Part shown: piece after piece, positions 53,021 to 62,541 of the stretch
Position numbering within the stretch: the stretch's first letter is position 1
How the letters are laid out: every line of letters begins with the position of its first letter
DNA from: Streptococcus suis
Lineage (GTDB): Bacteria; Bacillota; Bacilli; Lactobacillales; Streptococcaceae
DNA: 64,000 nt
Assembly: GCF_019794555.1 (NCBI RefSeq)
Contig: NZ_JAIMEP010000002.1
Location: 83,485-147,484 of the forward strand
Direction of reading: 5' to 3'
Position numbers and translations under genes: made by a program
Notes under the pieces: generated by a model
What the model saw: the letters and a program-made list of their open reading frames with translations, nothing else
Told to the model about the DNA's origin: nothing
Database searches by the model: none

Positions 53021-53450
53021 GATAGCCTCTCTAACTTGGCAACGATCGGTTGACTTCAATAAAAAAACAATTCAGTCTATTCTTTTCATTATCGAAAAAA
53101 GACAAAAAAATAGCCACACTGCCCGGAGTCAAGCTCAGCAAACAGCATGGTGAATGATGATTCATTCACTTAACTCACAACAGGTTTGAGGTAAATAAAT
53201 GAAATCGTGTTATTATTGTAACTTAAATAAAACTGAAAATCAAGTGTTTTGACTCATTTTTTTCAATTTTTCGCAGAAAATTTGAGAGAAAATATGAAAG
53301 TTGCAAATCTATTTTTTATTTTTTCATGCATTTTGAATAATAGTTTATCTTGTTTACTCCTTTTTCCGTCAATGGTCGTCTAAGATGTTGCTTGCTATGA
53401 ATCGTATCAGTTACGAATTCAGGAATAATCAGGCAATAAGTCTATTATTA
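53021..53450. other. Intergenic stretch without a supported gene
   Basis: About 430 bp, AT-rich. On the minus strand a 37-codon open stretch (about 53315-53430, 'IPEFVTDTIHSKQHLRRPL') has protein-like composition but no start; it may be a decayed gene where the partner toxin of the RelB-like antitoxin would be expected. Nothing else recognised. Confidence 0.4.
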
Positions 53451-53738
53451 TCAGATACCAAGGTTAGACCTCACATCACTAGTGTTATATACTCGGCCAT
53501 TTTCTAAATCGTCAAAACTTTTACCAATTTCAGCCCGTAAACCTGCTAATAACTCAGCCTTTTCTTTATCGATGTCAGTCTCAAACGGTAAGACCTTATT
53601 TTGTACGATATTTTCTAAAAATAAATGAAAGGTAGAGGTCATATCAAGGTTTTGGGCTGTAATAATTGCTTTAGTTTTTTCTAATAATTCGCTATTTGTT
53701 TTAAAGTTAACCTGCGTATTTTTCTCAAAAACATGCAT
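53451..53738 (-). CDS. RelB/DinJ-family antitoxin without a toxin gene
   Basis: 95 residues from ATG 53738 (GGTGGTG upstream). The N-terminus has the ribbon-helix-helix of RelB/DinJ ('VNFKTNSELLEKTKAIITAQ', 'LDMTSTFHLFLENIV'), and the acidic C-terminal half that normally wraps the toxin. No RelE/YafQ-type gene follows. Upstream dyads fit autoregulation. Either an orphan remnant or a regulator adopted for other use. Confidence 0.8.
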   Translation of the reverse strand: MHVFEKNTQVNFKTNSELLEKTKAIITAQNLDMTSTFHLFLENIVQNKVLPFETDIDKEKAELLAGLRAEIGKSFDDLENGRVYNTSDVRSNLGI

Positions 53739-53773
53739 AGTTACACCACCTTTCAAATAGGATATCACAACGA

Positions 53774-53844
53774 ACTATACTTGTATAGTCATTTATAATC
53801 AAATGCATTTATATGCTTGCAAAGTATGTGTGCTTGTATAGTCA
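53774..53844. promoter_or_regulatory. Dyad and repeated half-site upstream of the RelB-like gene
   Basis: ACTATAC-TT-GTATAGT (53774-53789) is a 7-bp-arm dyad; CTTGTATAGTCAT recurs as a direct repeat about 50 bp further upstream (near 53833-53845). RelB-type antitoxins bind such sites. Confidence 0.6.
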
Positions 53845-53847
53845 TAT

Positions 53848-53988
53848 GAATTAGCTTTCAGACATGGAACTGAGGTGCTGGTAGCTAGAACAGCCTAAAG
53901 GCTGGTCTGGACTGGAAATAAGACTTGCGAAACAAGTCACTATCGTAGAGTACGGTAAGTCGAAAATGGCAATGTTCAAAGTTAATTC
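53848..53988. repeat. MITE-like element, copy 2
   Basis: 141 bp with ends GAATTAGCTTT ... AAAGTTAATTC. Shares with copy 1 (38845-38975) the palindromic hairpin position (AGAACAGCC/GGCTGGTCT here), 'GGAAATAAGAC' and 'CGTAGAGTACGG'. The hairpin sequence differs but the pairing is mostly kept, which argues for a folded RNA or DNA structure. Confidence 0.8.
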
Positions 53989-54034
53989 AAATGACTGATA
54001 ACAGTGTAGAAATTTAAAAAAGACCATGGGAAAT

Positions 54035-54072
54035 CAAAAAAACAAGCAAAATAACCTACATCTGCTTGTTTC
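54035..54072 (-). terminator. Terminator of the murI-yidD operon
   Basis: Minus-strand AAACAAGCA / TGCTTGTTT stem with T-run; the yidD stop codon is in the loop region. Confidence 0.85.
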
Positions 54073-54295
54073 TTCGTAAACTAAATGTGTCTGGAACTGG
54101 ATCATCGCCGCCTTCTACAAAGGGATGACAGCGACCTATTCTAGCTAGTCCCATAAATAAGCCCTTGAGTCCATGTTTATTCAAAGCTTCAATCATGTAA
54201 TTTGAACAGGTCGGCTGATAGCGACAAGATGGGGGAAAGAGGGGAGAGATGAATGTTTGATAAAGTCGAACCAAGCCGATGAAGAGCCTGACCAT
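54056..54295 (-). CDS. yidD: Membrane protein insertion efficiency factor YidD
   Basis: 79 residues, family length. '[20 protein letters not shown]' and '[26 protein letters not shown]' are the hallmark motifs with three conserved Cys. Assists YidC-dependent insertion. Last gene of the operon, overlapping rluB by 1 bp. Confidence 0.94.
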   Translation of the reverse strand: MVRLFIGLVRLYQTFISPLFPPSCRYQPTCSNYMIEALNKHGLKGLFMGLARIGRCHPFVEGGDDPVPDTFSLRRNKQM

Positions 54296-55026
54296 TATTT
54301 TTTAACAGTCTTAGTAACAGCCAGTGTGTGGAGCTTACTAATATCTTTCTTATTCAGCTTGCGGTATTCCCCAGGACGTAAGCCGGTCAAATCTAGATTG
54401 CCAAAACGGGTTCGAGATAGTTTATCCACCTGCAAGCCCACAGCTTCAAACATCTTCTTCACTTGATGATTGCGTCCTTCATGAATTGTCAACTCAACTA
54501 CAGAACGGTTTTTGACAGGATCCACCTTAATGATTTCATAGACAGCTGGCTTGGTTTTCTTACCATCAATGACCACTCCACGAGTTAGTGGACGCAAGAC
54601 TTCCTTATTGGCGATGCCTTTTACACGCGCCAAATATACCTTATCAATCTCATTTCGTGGGTGAATCATTTCATCGGTAAAGTCCCCATCGTTGGTCAAT
54701 ATCAAGACCCCAGACGTATCCCAGTCTAGCCGACCAACAGGATAGATGCGTTCCTTGACCATAGGCAGTAAGTCTATGACAGTCTTACGACCCTTGTCAT
54801 CAGATACACTAGAAATAACACCACGTGGTTTATTTAGTAAGTAATAGACTTTTTCTTCATTGTAGATTGGTTGCCCTTCTACTTCGACCTTATCCCCTGA
54901 CTTGATAAGGGTCCCTAGCTCTCGAACCACCTGACCATTGACAGTCACTAACCCTTGTTTTATCAGCTCTTCTGCCTTACGACGACTGGCAACACCAGCA
55001 TGGGCAATGTATTTATTAATTCTCAT
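54295..55026 (-). CDS. rluB: 23S rRNA pseudouridine synthase RluB-like
   Basis: 243 residues. N-terminal S4 domain ('[21 protein letters not shown]') and RsuA/RluB catalytic motif with Asp in '[17 protein letters not shown]'. Modifies U2605-equivalent of 23S rRNA. Overlaps scpB by 11 bp. Confidence 0.93.
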   Translation of the reverse strand: MRINKYIAHAGVASRRKAEELIKQGLVTVNGQVVRELGTLIKSGDKVEVEGQPIYNEEKVYYLLNKPRGVISSVSDDKGRKTVIDLLPMVKERIYPVGRLDWDTSGVLILTNDGDFTDEMIHPRNEIDKVYLARVKGIANKEVLRPLTRGVVIDGKKTKPAVYEIIKVDPVKNRSVVELTIHEGRNHQVKKMFEAVGLQVDKLSRTRFGNLDLTGLRPGEYRKLNKKDISKLHTLAVTKTVKK

Positions 55027-55585
55027 TTTCTAACTCATTTCTTTCTAAGAACAACTCAGTCTCCTCTTGGACAATTTCCAAATCAGATACATCTGGCAAT
55101 TCTTCTAAGCTGTTTATTCCCATGTAATCAAGGAAATAATCCGTCGTTACATAAAGATTGGGCCTTCCAAGCACTTCCTTCTTACCATTCTCACGAATCA
55201 AATCAAAGGCCTGTAATTTACTAATCGCACCACTTGAATTAACCCCACGAATATCATCAACTTCTATCCGTGTAATCGGCTGTTTATAAGCAACAATTGA
55301 CAATGTCTCTAAAAGTGCTCGCGACATCGTCTGATTGATCGGTGTTTTGGCGTAGATTCTCAGAAGCTCAGCATATTCTTTTTTGGTAACCAACTTAAAT
55401 CGGTTAGATGATTCCAAGAGAGCCAAGCCTGAATCGGAATCCGCTTGGTACTTCTCACTGAGTTTCTCTAATTGCTGATTAACTGCTGTTGGTTGTAATT
55501 CCAACATCTCTGCAAGATTGCGTAGGGTCAAGCCTTCTTCTCCAGCCACAAAGAGTAGGACTTCGATTTCAGCTAAGCGATTCAT
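55016..55585 (-). CDS. scpB: Segregation and condensation protein B
   Basis: 189 residues, two winged-helix domains; '[28 protein letters not shown]' area is the family signature. Forms the SMC-ScpA-ScpB condensin. Overlaps scpA by 17 bp. Confidence 0.95.
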   Translation of the reverse strand: MNRLAEIEVLLFVAGEEGLTLRNLAEMLELQPTAVNQQLEKLSEKYQADSDSGLALLESSNRFKLVTKKEYAELLRIYAKTPINQTMSRALLETLSIVAYKQPITRIEVDDIRGVNSSGAISKLQAFDLIRENGKKEVLGRPNLYVTTDYFLDYMGINSLEELPDVSDLEIVQEETELFLERNELENEN

Positions 55586-56288
55586 TTTCTCTCCTTACTA
55601 GATAAATATCCCCAAATATTTCAGCCTGCTCCAATACAATTTCATGAACCTTGACCAATTCCAGGGTTGCGAGAAACATCGTAATCACTTCGTTAATATC
55701 CTGACTTTCCTGAAACAGCTGACGAAGTTCGATGCGTGGATGACTCTGAAAACGATTACGTACAAAGTCCATCATATCTTCAATTTTGTATTCATCCCGT
55801 GCAATTGTTGCATGAGACTGGCGCAAACTGGCTTGTTTTTCTGCCATTACTTTTGAAAATGCTAGGAAAATATCAATCACCGTTTTATCTTGCGCTAGTT
55901 GGACATCCTCATAGACTAAATCTAACTTTGGTTTTGAATAATAATGTGCCCGTTCATTATGTTGCTCCCCCATTTTTTCACTGAGAAGCTTAAATTTCCG
56001 GTATTCTTCTAATTGGTCCAAGAGATCCATTTCCGGATCATCTTCAGGATCTGTCTGTTCAACGACCTTCGGCAATAAACGACGGCTTTTGATCACCATC
56101 AATTGGCTAGCCATCAGCATATATTCTCCCGCTACTTCTAATCGCATGGCCTGTAAGGTCGCAATGTAGGCTAAATATTGCTCAATAACCTCTGTAATCG
56201 GAACCTCGTAAATATCTACTTGATACTTGGACACCAGGTGTAGCAGGAGATCAAGTGGCCCTTCAAAATCTTTTAATTTTATATCCAT
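55569..56288 (-). CDS. scpA: Segregation and condensation protein A
   Basis: 239 residues, kleisin. N-terminal '[21 protein letters not shown]' and C-terminal winged helix contact the SMC head and neck. The gene begins in the stop codon of the XerD-like gene (TAATG). Confidence 0.95.
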   Translation of the reverse strand: MDIKLKDFEGPLDLLLHLVSKYQVDIYEVPITEVIEQYLAYIATLQAMRLEVAGEYMLMASQLMVIKSRRLLPKVVEQTDPEDDPEMDLLDQLEEYRKFKLLSEKMGEQHNERAHYYSKPKLDLVYEDVQLAQDKTVIDIFLAFSKVMAEKQASLRQSHATIARDEYKIEDMMDFVRNRFQSHPRIELRQLFQESQDINEVITMFLATLELVKVHEIVLEQAEIFGDIYLVRRENESLS

Positions 56289-57019
56289 TATCTAAATTTA
56301 TCCAAACTCACGCTTGTTTTCAGTCCTAACTCCTTGGCGATTTGGTCCAAAGATTTTCCTTCATCTATCTGTTGTAGAATAAATTGTTCTCGCAATTTTT
56401 GGGCAGTCCAATCGGTTTTTCCTATAGATTGTAGATATTCACTCAACCGATTAAAGAACCATTGACGAGAGTATGGGTACCCCTTCTTATCGAATACATA
56501 TTTTCCAGTTAGATGGTTTTCTACATAGGAAAGAAGTTCCTTTGGCAAACTAAGAACCCGTTTGGCAGCTCCCTTCTCAACAGTCATGACTTGAAAGTTT
56601 AGGTTAATCTGCTCACTCTTTAGCTCTGCTATTTCACTAGGCGTAAGCCCTAGCAATGCGATCAAAAGTGCAATAAGCTGTCCATCAAGAAATGGTGATT
56701 CCCGAAAAAGCAGTGATACATTTTCACGTTCCATCCGCTTTTTGACACGACCAGAGCTTGCCATTGCCTGCAGTTTATAGAAACGATCTATGTGCCCACT
56801 TTCATAAAGGAAATAGAGAAATTGATTGATAGTTGATACTTTTCTTTTCTGAGCAGCAGGTTTCAGGTCCAAGAGAAACTGTTGATAGATCAGTAAGGAC
56901 TGCTGGGAAATCTCTCCCTTGGTCACGGTCAAAAATTGCTGTAAATCATAGGTATAGGATTTTTGGCTATTTAGGCTGATTTTTTTGCTTTTGATAAAGG
57001 ATTCAATCGCTTGTTTCAT
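56288..57019 (-). CDS. XerD-like tyrosine recombinase homologue, catalytically degenerate
   Basis: 243 residues, core-binding domain (1-90) and a catalytic-like domain. Active-site residues of tyrosine recombinases are replaced: Arg I in '[10 protein letters not shown]' (normally GLRxSEL), His II in 'QKLREQF' (HxLRH), His III in 'LGL' (LGH) and Tyr in 'LDKF'. This is the streptococcal XerD-like family, known to be dispensable for dif(SL)/XerS recombination. It may serve the neighbouring ScpAB genes structurally. Confidence 0.9.
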   Translation of the reverse strand: MKQAIESFIKSKKISLNSQKSYTYDLQQFLTVTKGEISQQSLLIYQQFLLDLKPAAQKRKVSTINQFLYFLYESGHIDRFYKLQAMASSGRVKKRMERENVSLLFRESPFLDGQLIALLIALLGLTPSEIAELKSEQINLNFQVMTVEKGAAKRVLSLPKELLSYVENHLTGKYVFDKKGYPYSRQWFFNRLSEYLQSIGKTDWTAQKLREQFILQQIDEGKSLDQIAKELGLKTSVSLDKFR

Positions 57020-57474
57020 TTCTTTCCTTCTTTTGACGCGAGTGGAAAATTATGTAGAAGAGCATTGATTGCTTTTAAAATGGATTTTCGAGTAATGATA
57101 CCTACGAATTTCCTATTTTCTCCAAGGACGGGTAAGAAAGATTGATCTACCAATTTTCGCATGACTTCCGTTAAGTCATAATCTAGGCCAACGGTTTCTT
57201 CATCCGTTTTTGCAATGAGGGAGATGTCTTCATTTAATTCATCATCAGTCAGTTCATTATCTGACTGGTATTTGATAATTTCAGTTAAACCAATTGTTCC
57301 AAAATAGTTTCCATCTTCTGTCACTACAGGTACACGCGAGTAGGTTGTGTGGCTAAGCAACAGTTTTGCATGGTCAATATTGTGACTCTCCACCAAAACT
57401 GCCAATTTTTCAGCAGGAGTAAGGAAGGTTTCTTCCTGTTCTAACAAGAAGGCTTCAAATTCACGTGCAATCAT
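57016..57474 (-). CDS. cbpB: CBS-domain protein CbpB
   Basis: 152 residues, two CBS motifs ('RVPVVTEDGNYFGTIGLTEI' and 'SFLPVLGENRKFVGIITRKS'). The CbpB family in Firmicutes binds cyclic-di-AMP and, when free, activates Rel to make (p)ppGpp. Overlaps both neighbours by 4 bp. Confidence 0.88.
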   Translation of the reverse strand: MIAREFEAFLLEQEETFLTPAEKLAVLVESHNIDHAKLLLSHTTYSRVPVVTEDGNYFGTIGLTEIIKYQSDNELTDDELNEDISLIAKTDEETVGLDYDLTEVMRKLVDQSFLPVLGENRKFVGIITRKSILKAINALLHNFPLASKEGKK

Positions 57475-57998
57475 CTTGAGATATCCTTTGTCAATGCTGG
57501 GTAGAGTTGGTGTTGGCGGTTATAAAAATCAATATGAAAATGATCATCAGAGATGGTTACAAGGGCATAGAGACATTCTCTGACAAGACCACGTGGTTGG
57601 CTAATGGAACCTGGATTGAGAAAAAGTGTCTTGCCACGAACTTCAGCATCAGGTACATGCAGATGCCCATACAAACAAATATCCGAATTAACTTCCTGTG
57701 CCCAATAATCCAACCGTTGCCAGCCGTAATTAATGCCATAAAGATGACCATGAGTCTGTGCAATGGTCACATCATCCAAATTTGTAACCAATTGGTCTGG
57801 GTAACCACCAAAGTAGTCACAGTTCCCGTTGACAACGTAAACTCCATCCCAAAGACTATCTTGACTATCTAGTTCAGAATCTCCGTTATGAAAGATTGCA
57901 TTGACCTTACCAAGATAACGGTTTTTAATTTCTTCTACAATCTGTCTATCCCCATGAGAATCACTCATGACTAGGATTGTTTTGCTTGCTCCTGCCAT
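57471..57998 (-). CDS. YfcE-type metallophosphoesterase
   Basis: 175 residues. Metal ligands: 'MSDSHGD', 'FHNGDSE', 'VNGNCDY', '[10 protein letters not shown]', 'YGHLHVP'. Phosphodiesterase of the MJ0936/YfcE type; physiological substrate unknown. It starts 28 bp inside the rdgB gene. Confidence 0.9.
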   Translation of the reverse strand: MAGASKTILVMSDSHGDRQIVEEIKNRYLGKVNAIFHNGDSELDSQDSLWDGVYVVNGNCDYFGGYPDQLVTNLDDVTIAQTHGHLYGINYGWQRLDYWAQEVNSDICLYGHLHVPDAEVRGKTLFLNPGSISQPRGLVRECLYALVTISDDHFHIDFYNRQHQLYPALTKDISR

Positions 57999-58981
57999 AC
58001 AGGAAATGCCTCCACTAATTTTTCTAGTGCTTGTGCACGGTGGGAAATCTTATTTTTTTCTTCTAGGGTCAATTCTGCCGAGGTCTTACCTGTTTCGCCT
58101 ACGAGGAAAAGTGGATCATATCCAAACCCATTTTCACCGCGTCGCTCCATTCCGATATATCCATCCCAGTCAGCTTCAACAACCAAACTCTCACGATTTG
58201 GAGCAGCCATAACTAGGGTACAATGGAATTGTGCAGAACGATCTTTTAGTTCAAATACCATCGCCAACTCGTGCAACAATTTAGAATTATTGCGTTCATC
58301 CGTTGCTTCTGGTCCTGAAAAACGAGCAGACCAAACTCCTGGCAAGCCACCTAAAGCATCCACTTTCAGACCTGAATCATCTGCCAAGACCATCTTGCCT
58401 GTCAGCTCTGCTATGGTTTCAGCCTTGAGCCGTGCATTTTCCTCAAAAGTCATACCTGTTTCTGCTACATCTGGAAGATCTGGATAGTTGTTGAGGTTCT
58501 CGACCTGATAACCAAATCGCTCAAAAAACTTGCGAAATTCCTTGGTCTTGCCTTCATTCTTTGTAGCAATCAAGATGGTATCTCCTACGCTTGCCAATCC
58601 CTTGTCTTGACCGAAGAAGGTTGCCATCTCAATTCCTTCTTTTGGTAAATGAACCAAGAGAAGCTTGTCATTCTCTGTTACCAGAATAGATCCTTGGTGT
58701 TGGAGAACCTTGAACTGACGATTGTTTAACTCATTCAAAGTATCACAGGCAAATTGAAAGAGGGCAAATTCAGACTGAAGTTTGATCACCTCAATGTTGA
58801 CACACTGGTTAAAGTTCTCGTCTTCATAATTGCCAGCAATTAGTTTGTCAAACAATTGACCAATCTGGTAAATTTCCTGCTCTCTCCCATTTTCACCAAA
58901 TGAACCAAATAGATTGGCAAAGCTGGCTTTACCAATAAACCAATTATGCTCATCTCTGTATTCATAAATTTTTTCTGTCAT
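57971..58981 (-). CDS. rdgB: Nucleoside-triphosphate pyrophosphatase RdgB with N-terminal extension
   Basis: 336 residues: the first ~130 are a streptococcus-specific extension, the rest is the RdgB/HAM1 core ('[18 protein letters not shown]', '[18 protein letters not shown]', 'FGYDPLFLV'). It removes ITP, XTP and dITP from nucleotide pools. Overlaps murI by 4 bp. Confidence 0.93.
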   Translation of the reverse strand: MTEKIYEYRDEHNWFIGKASFANLFGSFGENGREQEIYQIGQLFDKLIAGNYEDENFNQCVNIEVIKLQSEFALFQFACDTLNELNNRQFKVLQHQGSILVTENDKLLLVHLPKEGIEMATFFGQDKGLASVGDTILIATKNEGKTKEFRKFFERFGYQVENLNNYPDLPDVAETGMTFEENARLKAETIAELTGKMVLADDSGLKVDALGGLPGVWSARFSGPEATDERNNSKLLHELAMVFELKDRSAQFHCTLVMAAPNRESLVVEADWDGYIGMERRGENGFGYDPLFLVGETGKTSAELTLEEKNKISHRAQALEKLVEAFPVWQEQAKQS

Positions 58982-59772
58982 AATGCTACGTGCTCCACAT
59001 AAATATCAATGCCCATCCAGCTTTCAGCTATTTCTTTAAAAGCTGCCGGACTAGCTGTTGTGTAAAATCTGTGCTGAATATCCTTTTCGGTACGGCTATG
59101 GTTGATTTCAAAATAATTTAACAAAACTGAAATATCCCGCGCACATTCTGCCCCACTATCAATCAGTTTAACATCTTTCCCCATCGCATTCTGAATAATC
59201 GGACGCAACAATGGAAAATGAGTACAGCCCAAAACCAATGTATCCACCTTTCCTAAAAGCGGACGTAAGGTCTCATAAACAACTTTCTTTGCTAAGCTAG
59301 ACTGATGACTATTGGACTCCACCAGAGGGACAAACTTTGGACATGCCAGACTTTCTACCTGTGTCTCTGGAGATAGCGTTTGAATTTTTTCTCGATAAAT
59401 ATCAGACTGAATGGTCATAACAGTCCCCAAGACGCCTATTTTGCCAGTTTTTGTTGCCTTAATGGCAGCCGAAGTCCCTGGTAAAATAACACCCAAAACA
59501 GGAATATCTAATTTTTCTTTGACTTCTTCCCAAGCTACTGCAGTCGCCGTGTTACATGCAAAAACAATCATTTTCACATTCTTTGTCAATAGAAAATTGA
59601 CCAACTGCCAAGTGTATTCTTTGATTTGTTCCGCTGGTCGTGGTCCATAAGGAGCCCTTGCGGAATCACCGATATAAACGATTTCTTCGTGGGGAAGCTG
59701 GCGCATCAATTCACGTGCAACCGTTAATCCTCCCACACCTGAATCTAAAAAACCAATTGGTCGATTATCCAT
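58978..59772 (-). CDS. murI: Glutamate racemase
   Basis: 264 residues. Catalytic Cys pair in '[12 protein letters not shown]' and '[12 protein letters not shown]'; N-terminal '[15 protein letters not shown]'. Supplies D-glutamate for peptidoglycan. First gene of the nine-gene operon ending in yidD. Confidence 0.96.
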   Translation of the reverse strand: MDNRPIGFLDSGVGGLTVARELMRQLPHEEIVYIGDSARAPYGPRPAEQIKEYTWQLVNFLLTKNVKMIVFACNTATAVAWEEVKEKLDIPVLGVILPGTSAAIKATKTGKIGVLGTVMTIQSDIYREKIQTLSPETQVESLACPKFVPLVESNSHQSSLAKKVVYETLRPLLGKVDTLVLGCTHFPLLRPIIQNAMGKDVKLIDSGAECARDISVLLNYFEINHSRTEKDIQHRFYTTASPAAFKEIAESWMGIDIYVEHVAL

Positions 59773-59822
59773 AATACTGAGATTAGCCAGATAATCTGAC
59801 TAGCCTTTCTTTTCCTACTCAA

Positions 59823-59862
59823 AAAATGGGATCTGGGAATGAATATCCCAGTCCCAGTTTGA
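59823..59862 (-). terminator. yneF terminator
   Basis: GGGACTGGGA / TCCCA(g)TCCC-type stem on the minus strand with one bulge, followed by T6, between yneF and murI. Confidence 0.8.
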
Positions 59863-60099
59863 TTATTTTTTCTTGCTTGCTACTTTTTGTTGGCTCTTGA
59901 TTTGGCGAAGCACTTGTTGAACTTTTGCTTCACTTGGTTTTTGACCCATTTGGCTCATCATCAAACGCAAAGCATTCTCATCCAAAATTGGTTTATCAGC
60001 AATGTAGTTTTCCACCTGTCTGCGTGACAAGTAAATCCCCAAGGCCACACCACCTGCAAATGCCAATACAATTAGTAAAATAGCTAAACCTAAGTTCAT
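59863..60099 (-). CDS. YneF-family small membrane protein
   Basis: 78 residues: N-terminal helix ('LAILLIVLAFAGGVALGIYL'), then a basic cytoplasmic tail 'MMSQMGQKPSEAKVQQVLRQ'. UPF0154/YneF family, function unknown. Confidence 0.9.
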   Translation of the reverse strand: MNLGLAILLIVLAFAGGVALGIYLSRRQVENYIADKPILDENALRLMMSQMGQKPSEAKVQQVLRQIKSQQKVASKKK

Positions 60100-60199
60100 C
60101 TGTCAATCTCCTGACTTTTCTAAAAAGTATAATTCTGGATTGTTTTTAACAATCTTTCAATATCCCTATTATACCAAATTCCCTAGTCTTTTCCAAGAC

Positions 60200-61447
60200 T
60201 TACCTGTCAAAATCAAAACCGTAAATGGTCGCGAAATAATCCTCAGGTCTTTCAGCACGACGAATCATACGCGCTGTGCCATCTTCCTGTAAAAGAATTT
60301 CAGAGGAACGCAGACGACCGTTGTAGTTGTAGCCCATAGAGAAGCCGTGGGCACCACTGTCATGAATGACCAAGGTGTCACCTACTTCAGCTCGTGGCAA
60401 TTCACGATTGACTGCAAACTTGTCGTTGTTTTCACAGAGGGAACCAGCCACATCCACCACTTCGATTGGCGCATCTGGACGTGTCACATTTGTGATGTGA
60501 TGATAAGCTCCGTAAAAGGCTGGACGCATGAGATTGGCTGCCGATGCATCGACACCGATATAGGTCCGATAGGTTTCCTTACGATGAAGCACCTTTGTAA
60601 TCAAGTGACCATGTGGCGCCAACATAAAGCGTCCCAATTCCGTAAAGATTTTGACATGTCCCATACCAGCTGGCGTGAGAATTTCCTCGTAGACCTTACG
60701 AACTCCCTCACCAATGACAGCAATGTCGTTTGGTTCTTGCTCAGGACGATAGTTGACCCCAATCCCACCTGATAGGTTGATGAAGTCCAAGGTCACACCT
60801 GTTTCCTCACGAATTTCCAAGGCCAATTCAAAGAGTTGACGAGCTAAGACAGGATAGTAGTCATTTGTTACAGTATTTGAAGCCAGAAAGGCATGGATCC
60901 CAAACTTCTTGACACCCAGTTCTTTCAGCTCCTTATAGCCTTTCATCAACTGTTCCTTGGTCATCCCAAATTTAGACTCTTCTGGATGGTCCATAATGTC
61001 CGTTCCCAGCGAGAAGACTCCTCCAGGATTGTAACGGAGGCAGACCGTTTCTGGGATACCAGCAACATTTTTCAAAAACTCAATGTGTTCATAGGCATCA
61101 AGGTTAATGGTCGCTCCAACTTTTCGAGCATAGACAAATTCTTGCGCTTGGGTATCATTGGATGTAAACATGATGTCTTTAAAGCCCAATTTTTCACTCA
61201 TCAGCACTTCTACATCTGTTGCACAGTCCACTCCACAGCCTTCTTCTTGTAGAATTTTCAAAATAGCGGGTGTCGGAGTCGCCTTGACCGCAAAATATTC
61301 CTTAAAGCCCTTGTTCCATGAAAAAGCTGCATTAAGAGCACGGGCCTTCTCACGAATGCCTTTTTCATCATACAAATGGAAAGGAGTCGGAAATTGCTCC
61401 GTAATGGTATCCAAAATTTCTTTACTAACAAATGGTGTCTTGGTCAT
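60200..61447 (-). CDS. lysA: Diaminopimelate decarboxylase
   Basis: 415 residues, PLP-dependent; final step of lysine synthesis. Fold type III: PLP Lys in 'EYFAVKATPTPAIL', Gly-rich phosphate loop 'NLSGGIGVNY', Cys in 'VAGSLCENNDKFA'. Extended -10 (TGGTATAAT, minus strand 61475-61480) 28 bp before the ATG, so the leader is too short for a lysine riboswitch. Alone, not with dap genes. Confidence 0.94.
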   Translation of the reverse strand: MTKTPFVSKEILDTITEQFPTPFHLYDEKGIREKARALNAAFSWNKGFKEYFAVKATPTPAILKILQEEGCGVDCATDVEVLMSEKLGFKDIMFTSNDTQAQEFVYARKVGATINLDAYEHIEFLKNVAGIPETVCLRYNPGGVFSLGTDIMDHPEESKFGMTKEQLMKGYKELKELGVKKFGIHAFLASNTVTNDYYPVLARQLFELALEIREETGVTLDFINLSGGIGVNYRPEQEPNDIAVIGEGVRKVYEEILTPAGMGHVKIFTELGRFMLAPHGHLITKVLHRKETYRTYIGVDASAANLMRPAFYGAYHHITNVTRPDAPIEVVDVAGSLCENNDKFAVNRELPRAEVGDTLVIHDSGAHGFSMGYNYNGRLRSSEILLQEDGTARMIRRAERPEDYFATIYGFDFDR

Positions 61448-61480
61448 GTCGCTACCTCATCAAATATTTTTCCTATTATA

Positions 61481-61720
61481 CCATAGAATAATCTTTTCAA
61501 GAAATGATAAACCCACTACATTAAATGGGAAAGGATTTTTTTGATAAAAAGGCTCTCTGAGCTTCATTACAAATACGACTTTTTTATTAGGGGCCGTTAA
61601 AAAGTTTAATGATAAATCAACTATACACTGGAAAAATAAAACGTACTGCAAATTTCTAACTGCTTTCAAAAATCGCACAATAATAGCGATTTTACTGAAG
61701 GAAGTTAGTCCAAATTATTG
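61481..61720. other. AT-rich gap between lysA and the type III toxin-antitoxin locus
   Basis: No gene supported. A 72-codon open frame on the minus strand (to 61678) has no ribosome site or recognisable domain. Confidence 0.4.
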
Positions 61721-61727
61721 TTAATAG

Positions 61728-61755
61728 TTGACTACTTCAAAATTTTTGGTATAAT
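61728..61755 (+). promoter_or_regulatory. Promoter of the type III antitoxin RNA
   Basis: TTGACT (61728-61733), 16-bp spacer, extended -10 TGGTATAAT (61747-61755). A strong promoter as expected for an antitoxin RNA made in excess. Confidence 0.8.
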
Positions 61756-61761
61756 TTATGT

Positions 61762-61858
61762 AGAGGTAGTCGGAGAGTAACACCGACTCTAAAAAGAAAA
61801 TACTCTAAAGTTGATGTAGTCGTAAGGGTCGCGACTCTAAAAAGAAAGGCCCTTTTTT
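61762..61858 (+). ncRNA. Type III antitoxin RNA, two ~48-nt repeats with terminator
   Basis: Two tandem units 48-50 nt apart: GTAGTCG (61766-61772 and 61816-61822) and the identical 16-mer CGACTCTAAAAAGAAA (61784-61799 and 61832-61847). Within each unit AGTCG(G) pairs with (C)CGACT. After the second unit AAGGG...CCCTT plus T6 (to 61858) forms a weak terminator before the toxin gene, as in ToxI/TenpI loci where read-through sets the toxin:antitoxin ratio. Confidence 0.8.
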
Positions 61859-61880
61859 CGTATATTTAGAGGTTTAATCT

Positions 61881-62423
61881 ATGTCAAAAATCAGTAAAAA
61901 CAGCCTGTATTTCCATCTATTAACCCAAGACTATTTTGAATCTTATCAATATTTAGACGAGTTTCAAGAAGATTGTGCACGTGGACATGGAGTAATGGTT
62001 CTTGATATTCATAATCTGCTGATTGCAATTCCACTTCGTTCTGGTATTTCTGAGAGACTGAGACGTTCTAGTCATTTATTCCCATACACAACTTATAAAC
62101 GTCACGATGGCAAAATGTGTTTGAAAGCTTTAGATTTTAGTAAATTGACGATTATCGAAGAAAAACATATCGACTATACAAAAATTTATCACTTTAATGA
62201 CTCTAATGAAAAGATTTTTTATCTTAGAAATTCTAATCGTATTTTTTCAAGAATTAAAAATTATGTAAATAAATATATTGATATTTGTTTAAAGATTGAA
62301 CACGGGGAATCGGTCACTTTTAGAACATTGAACCCCTACAGATTTAGCACTTTGCGCAACTTCCATTTTGAATTAGGAATTGCAATTTCGAAACAAGATT
62401 TTATCAATCAGTTTAGAAAATAA
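61881..62423 (+). CDS. Type III toxin, TenpN-like (ToxN/AbiQ superfamily endoribonuclease)
   Basis: 180 residues. 'GVMVLDIHNLLIAIPLRSGIS' matches the core strand-loop of ToxN/AbiQ proteins with the catalytic-loop 'PLRS' in TenpN style. It continues 'ALDFSKLTIIEE' and ends 'LRNFHFELGIAISK', both also typical of TenpN. No signal or membrane segment. AGAGG precedes the ATG. The repeat RNA immediately upstream strengthens the call. Expected to cut RNA, process its own antitoxin into single repeats, and defend against phage by abortive infection. The exact subfamily is less sure. Confidence 0.8.
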   Translation: MSKISKNSLYFHLLTQDYFESYQYLDEFQEDCARGHGVMVLDIHNLLIAIPLRSGISERLRRSSHLFPYTTYKRHDGKMCLKALDFSKLTIIEEKHIDYTKIYHFNDSNEKIFYLRNSNRIFSRIKNYVNKYIDICLKIEHGESVTFRTLNPYRFSTLRNFHFELGIAISKQDFINQFRK

Positions 62424-62541
62424 TTTTTTACAATAGAGTGCCAAAATCGCTCTATTATGAAACATTGGAAAACTCCACCAAATACTTGCAAAATAAATTA
62501 TGAGCGTTATAATGTGAATATCATTAAAAAAGGAGTAATAT

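Noticed and set aside
61448..61500. Lysine riboswitch upstream of lysA
   Set aside because: The promoter lies about 30 bp before the start codon; no room for the ~170-nt element.
61460..61678. 72-codon minus-strand frame as a transposase remnant
   Set aside because: I could not match it to any IS family and it lacks a ribosome site; left as unexplained sequence.
61762..61858. Repeats upstream of the 180-residue gene as a small CRISPR array
   Set aside because: Only two units, no spacer-like variable parts of constant length, strong promoter and terminator and a ToxN-like gene downstream; a type III antitoxin fits better.
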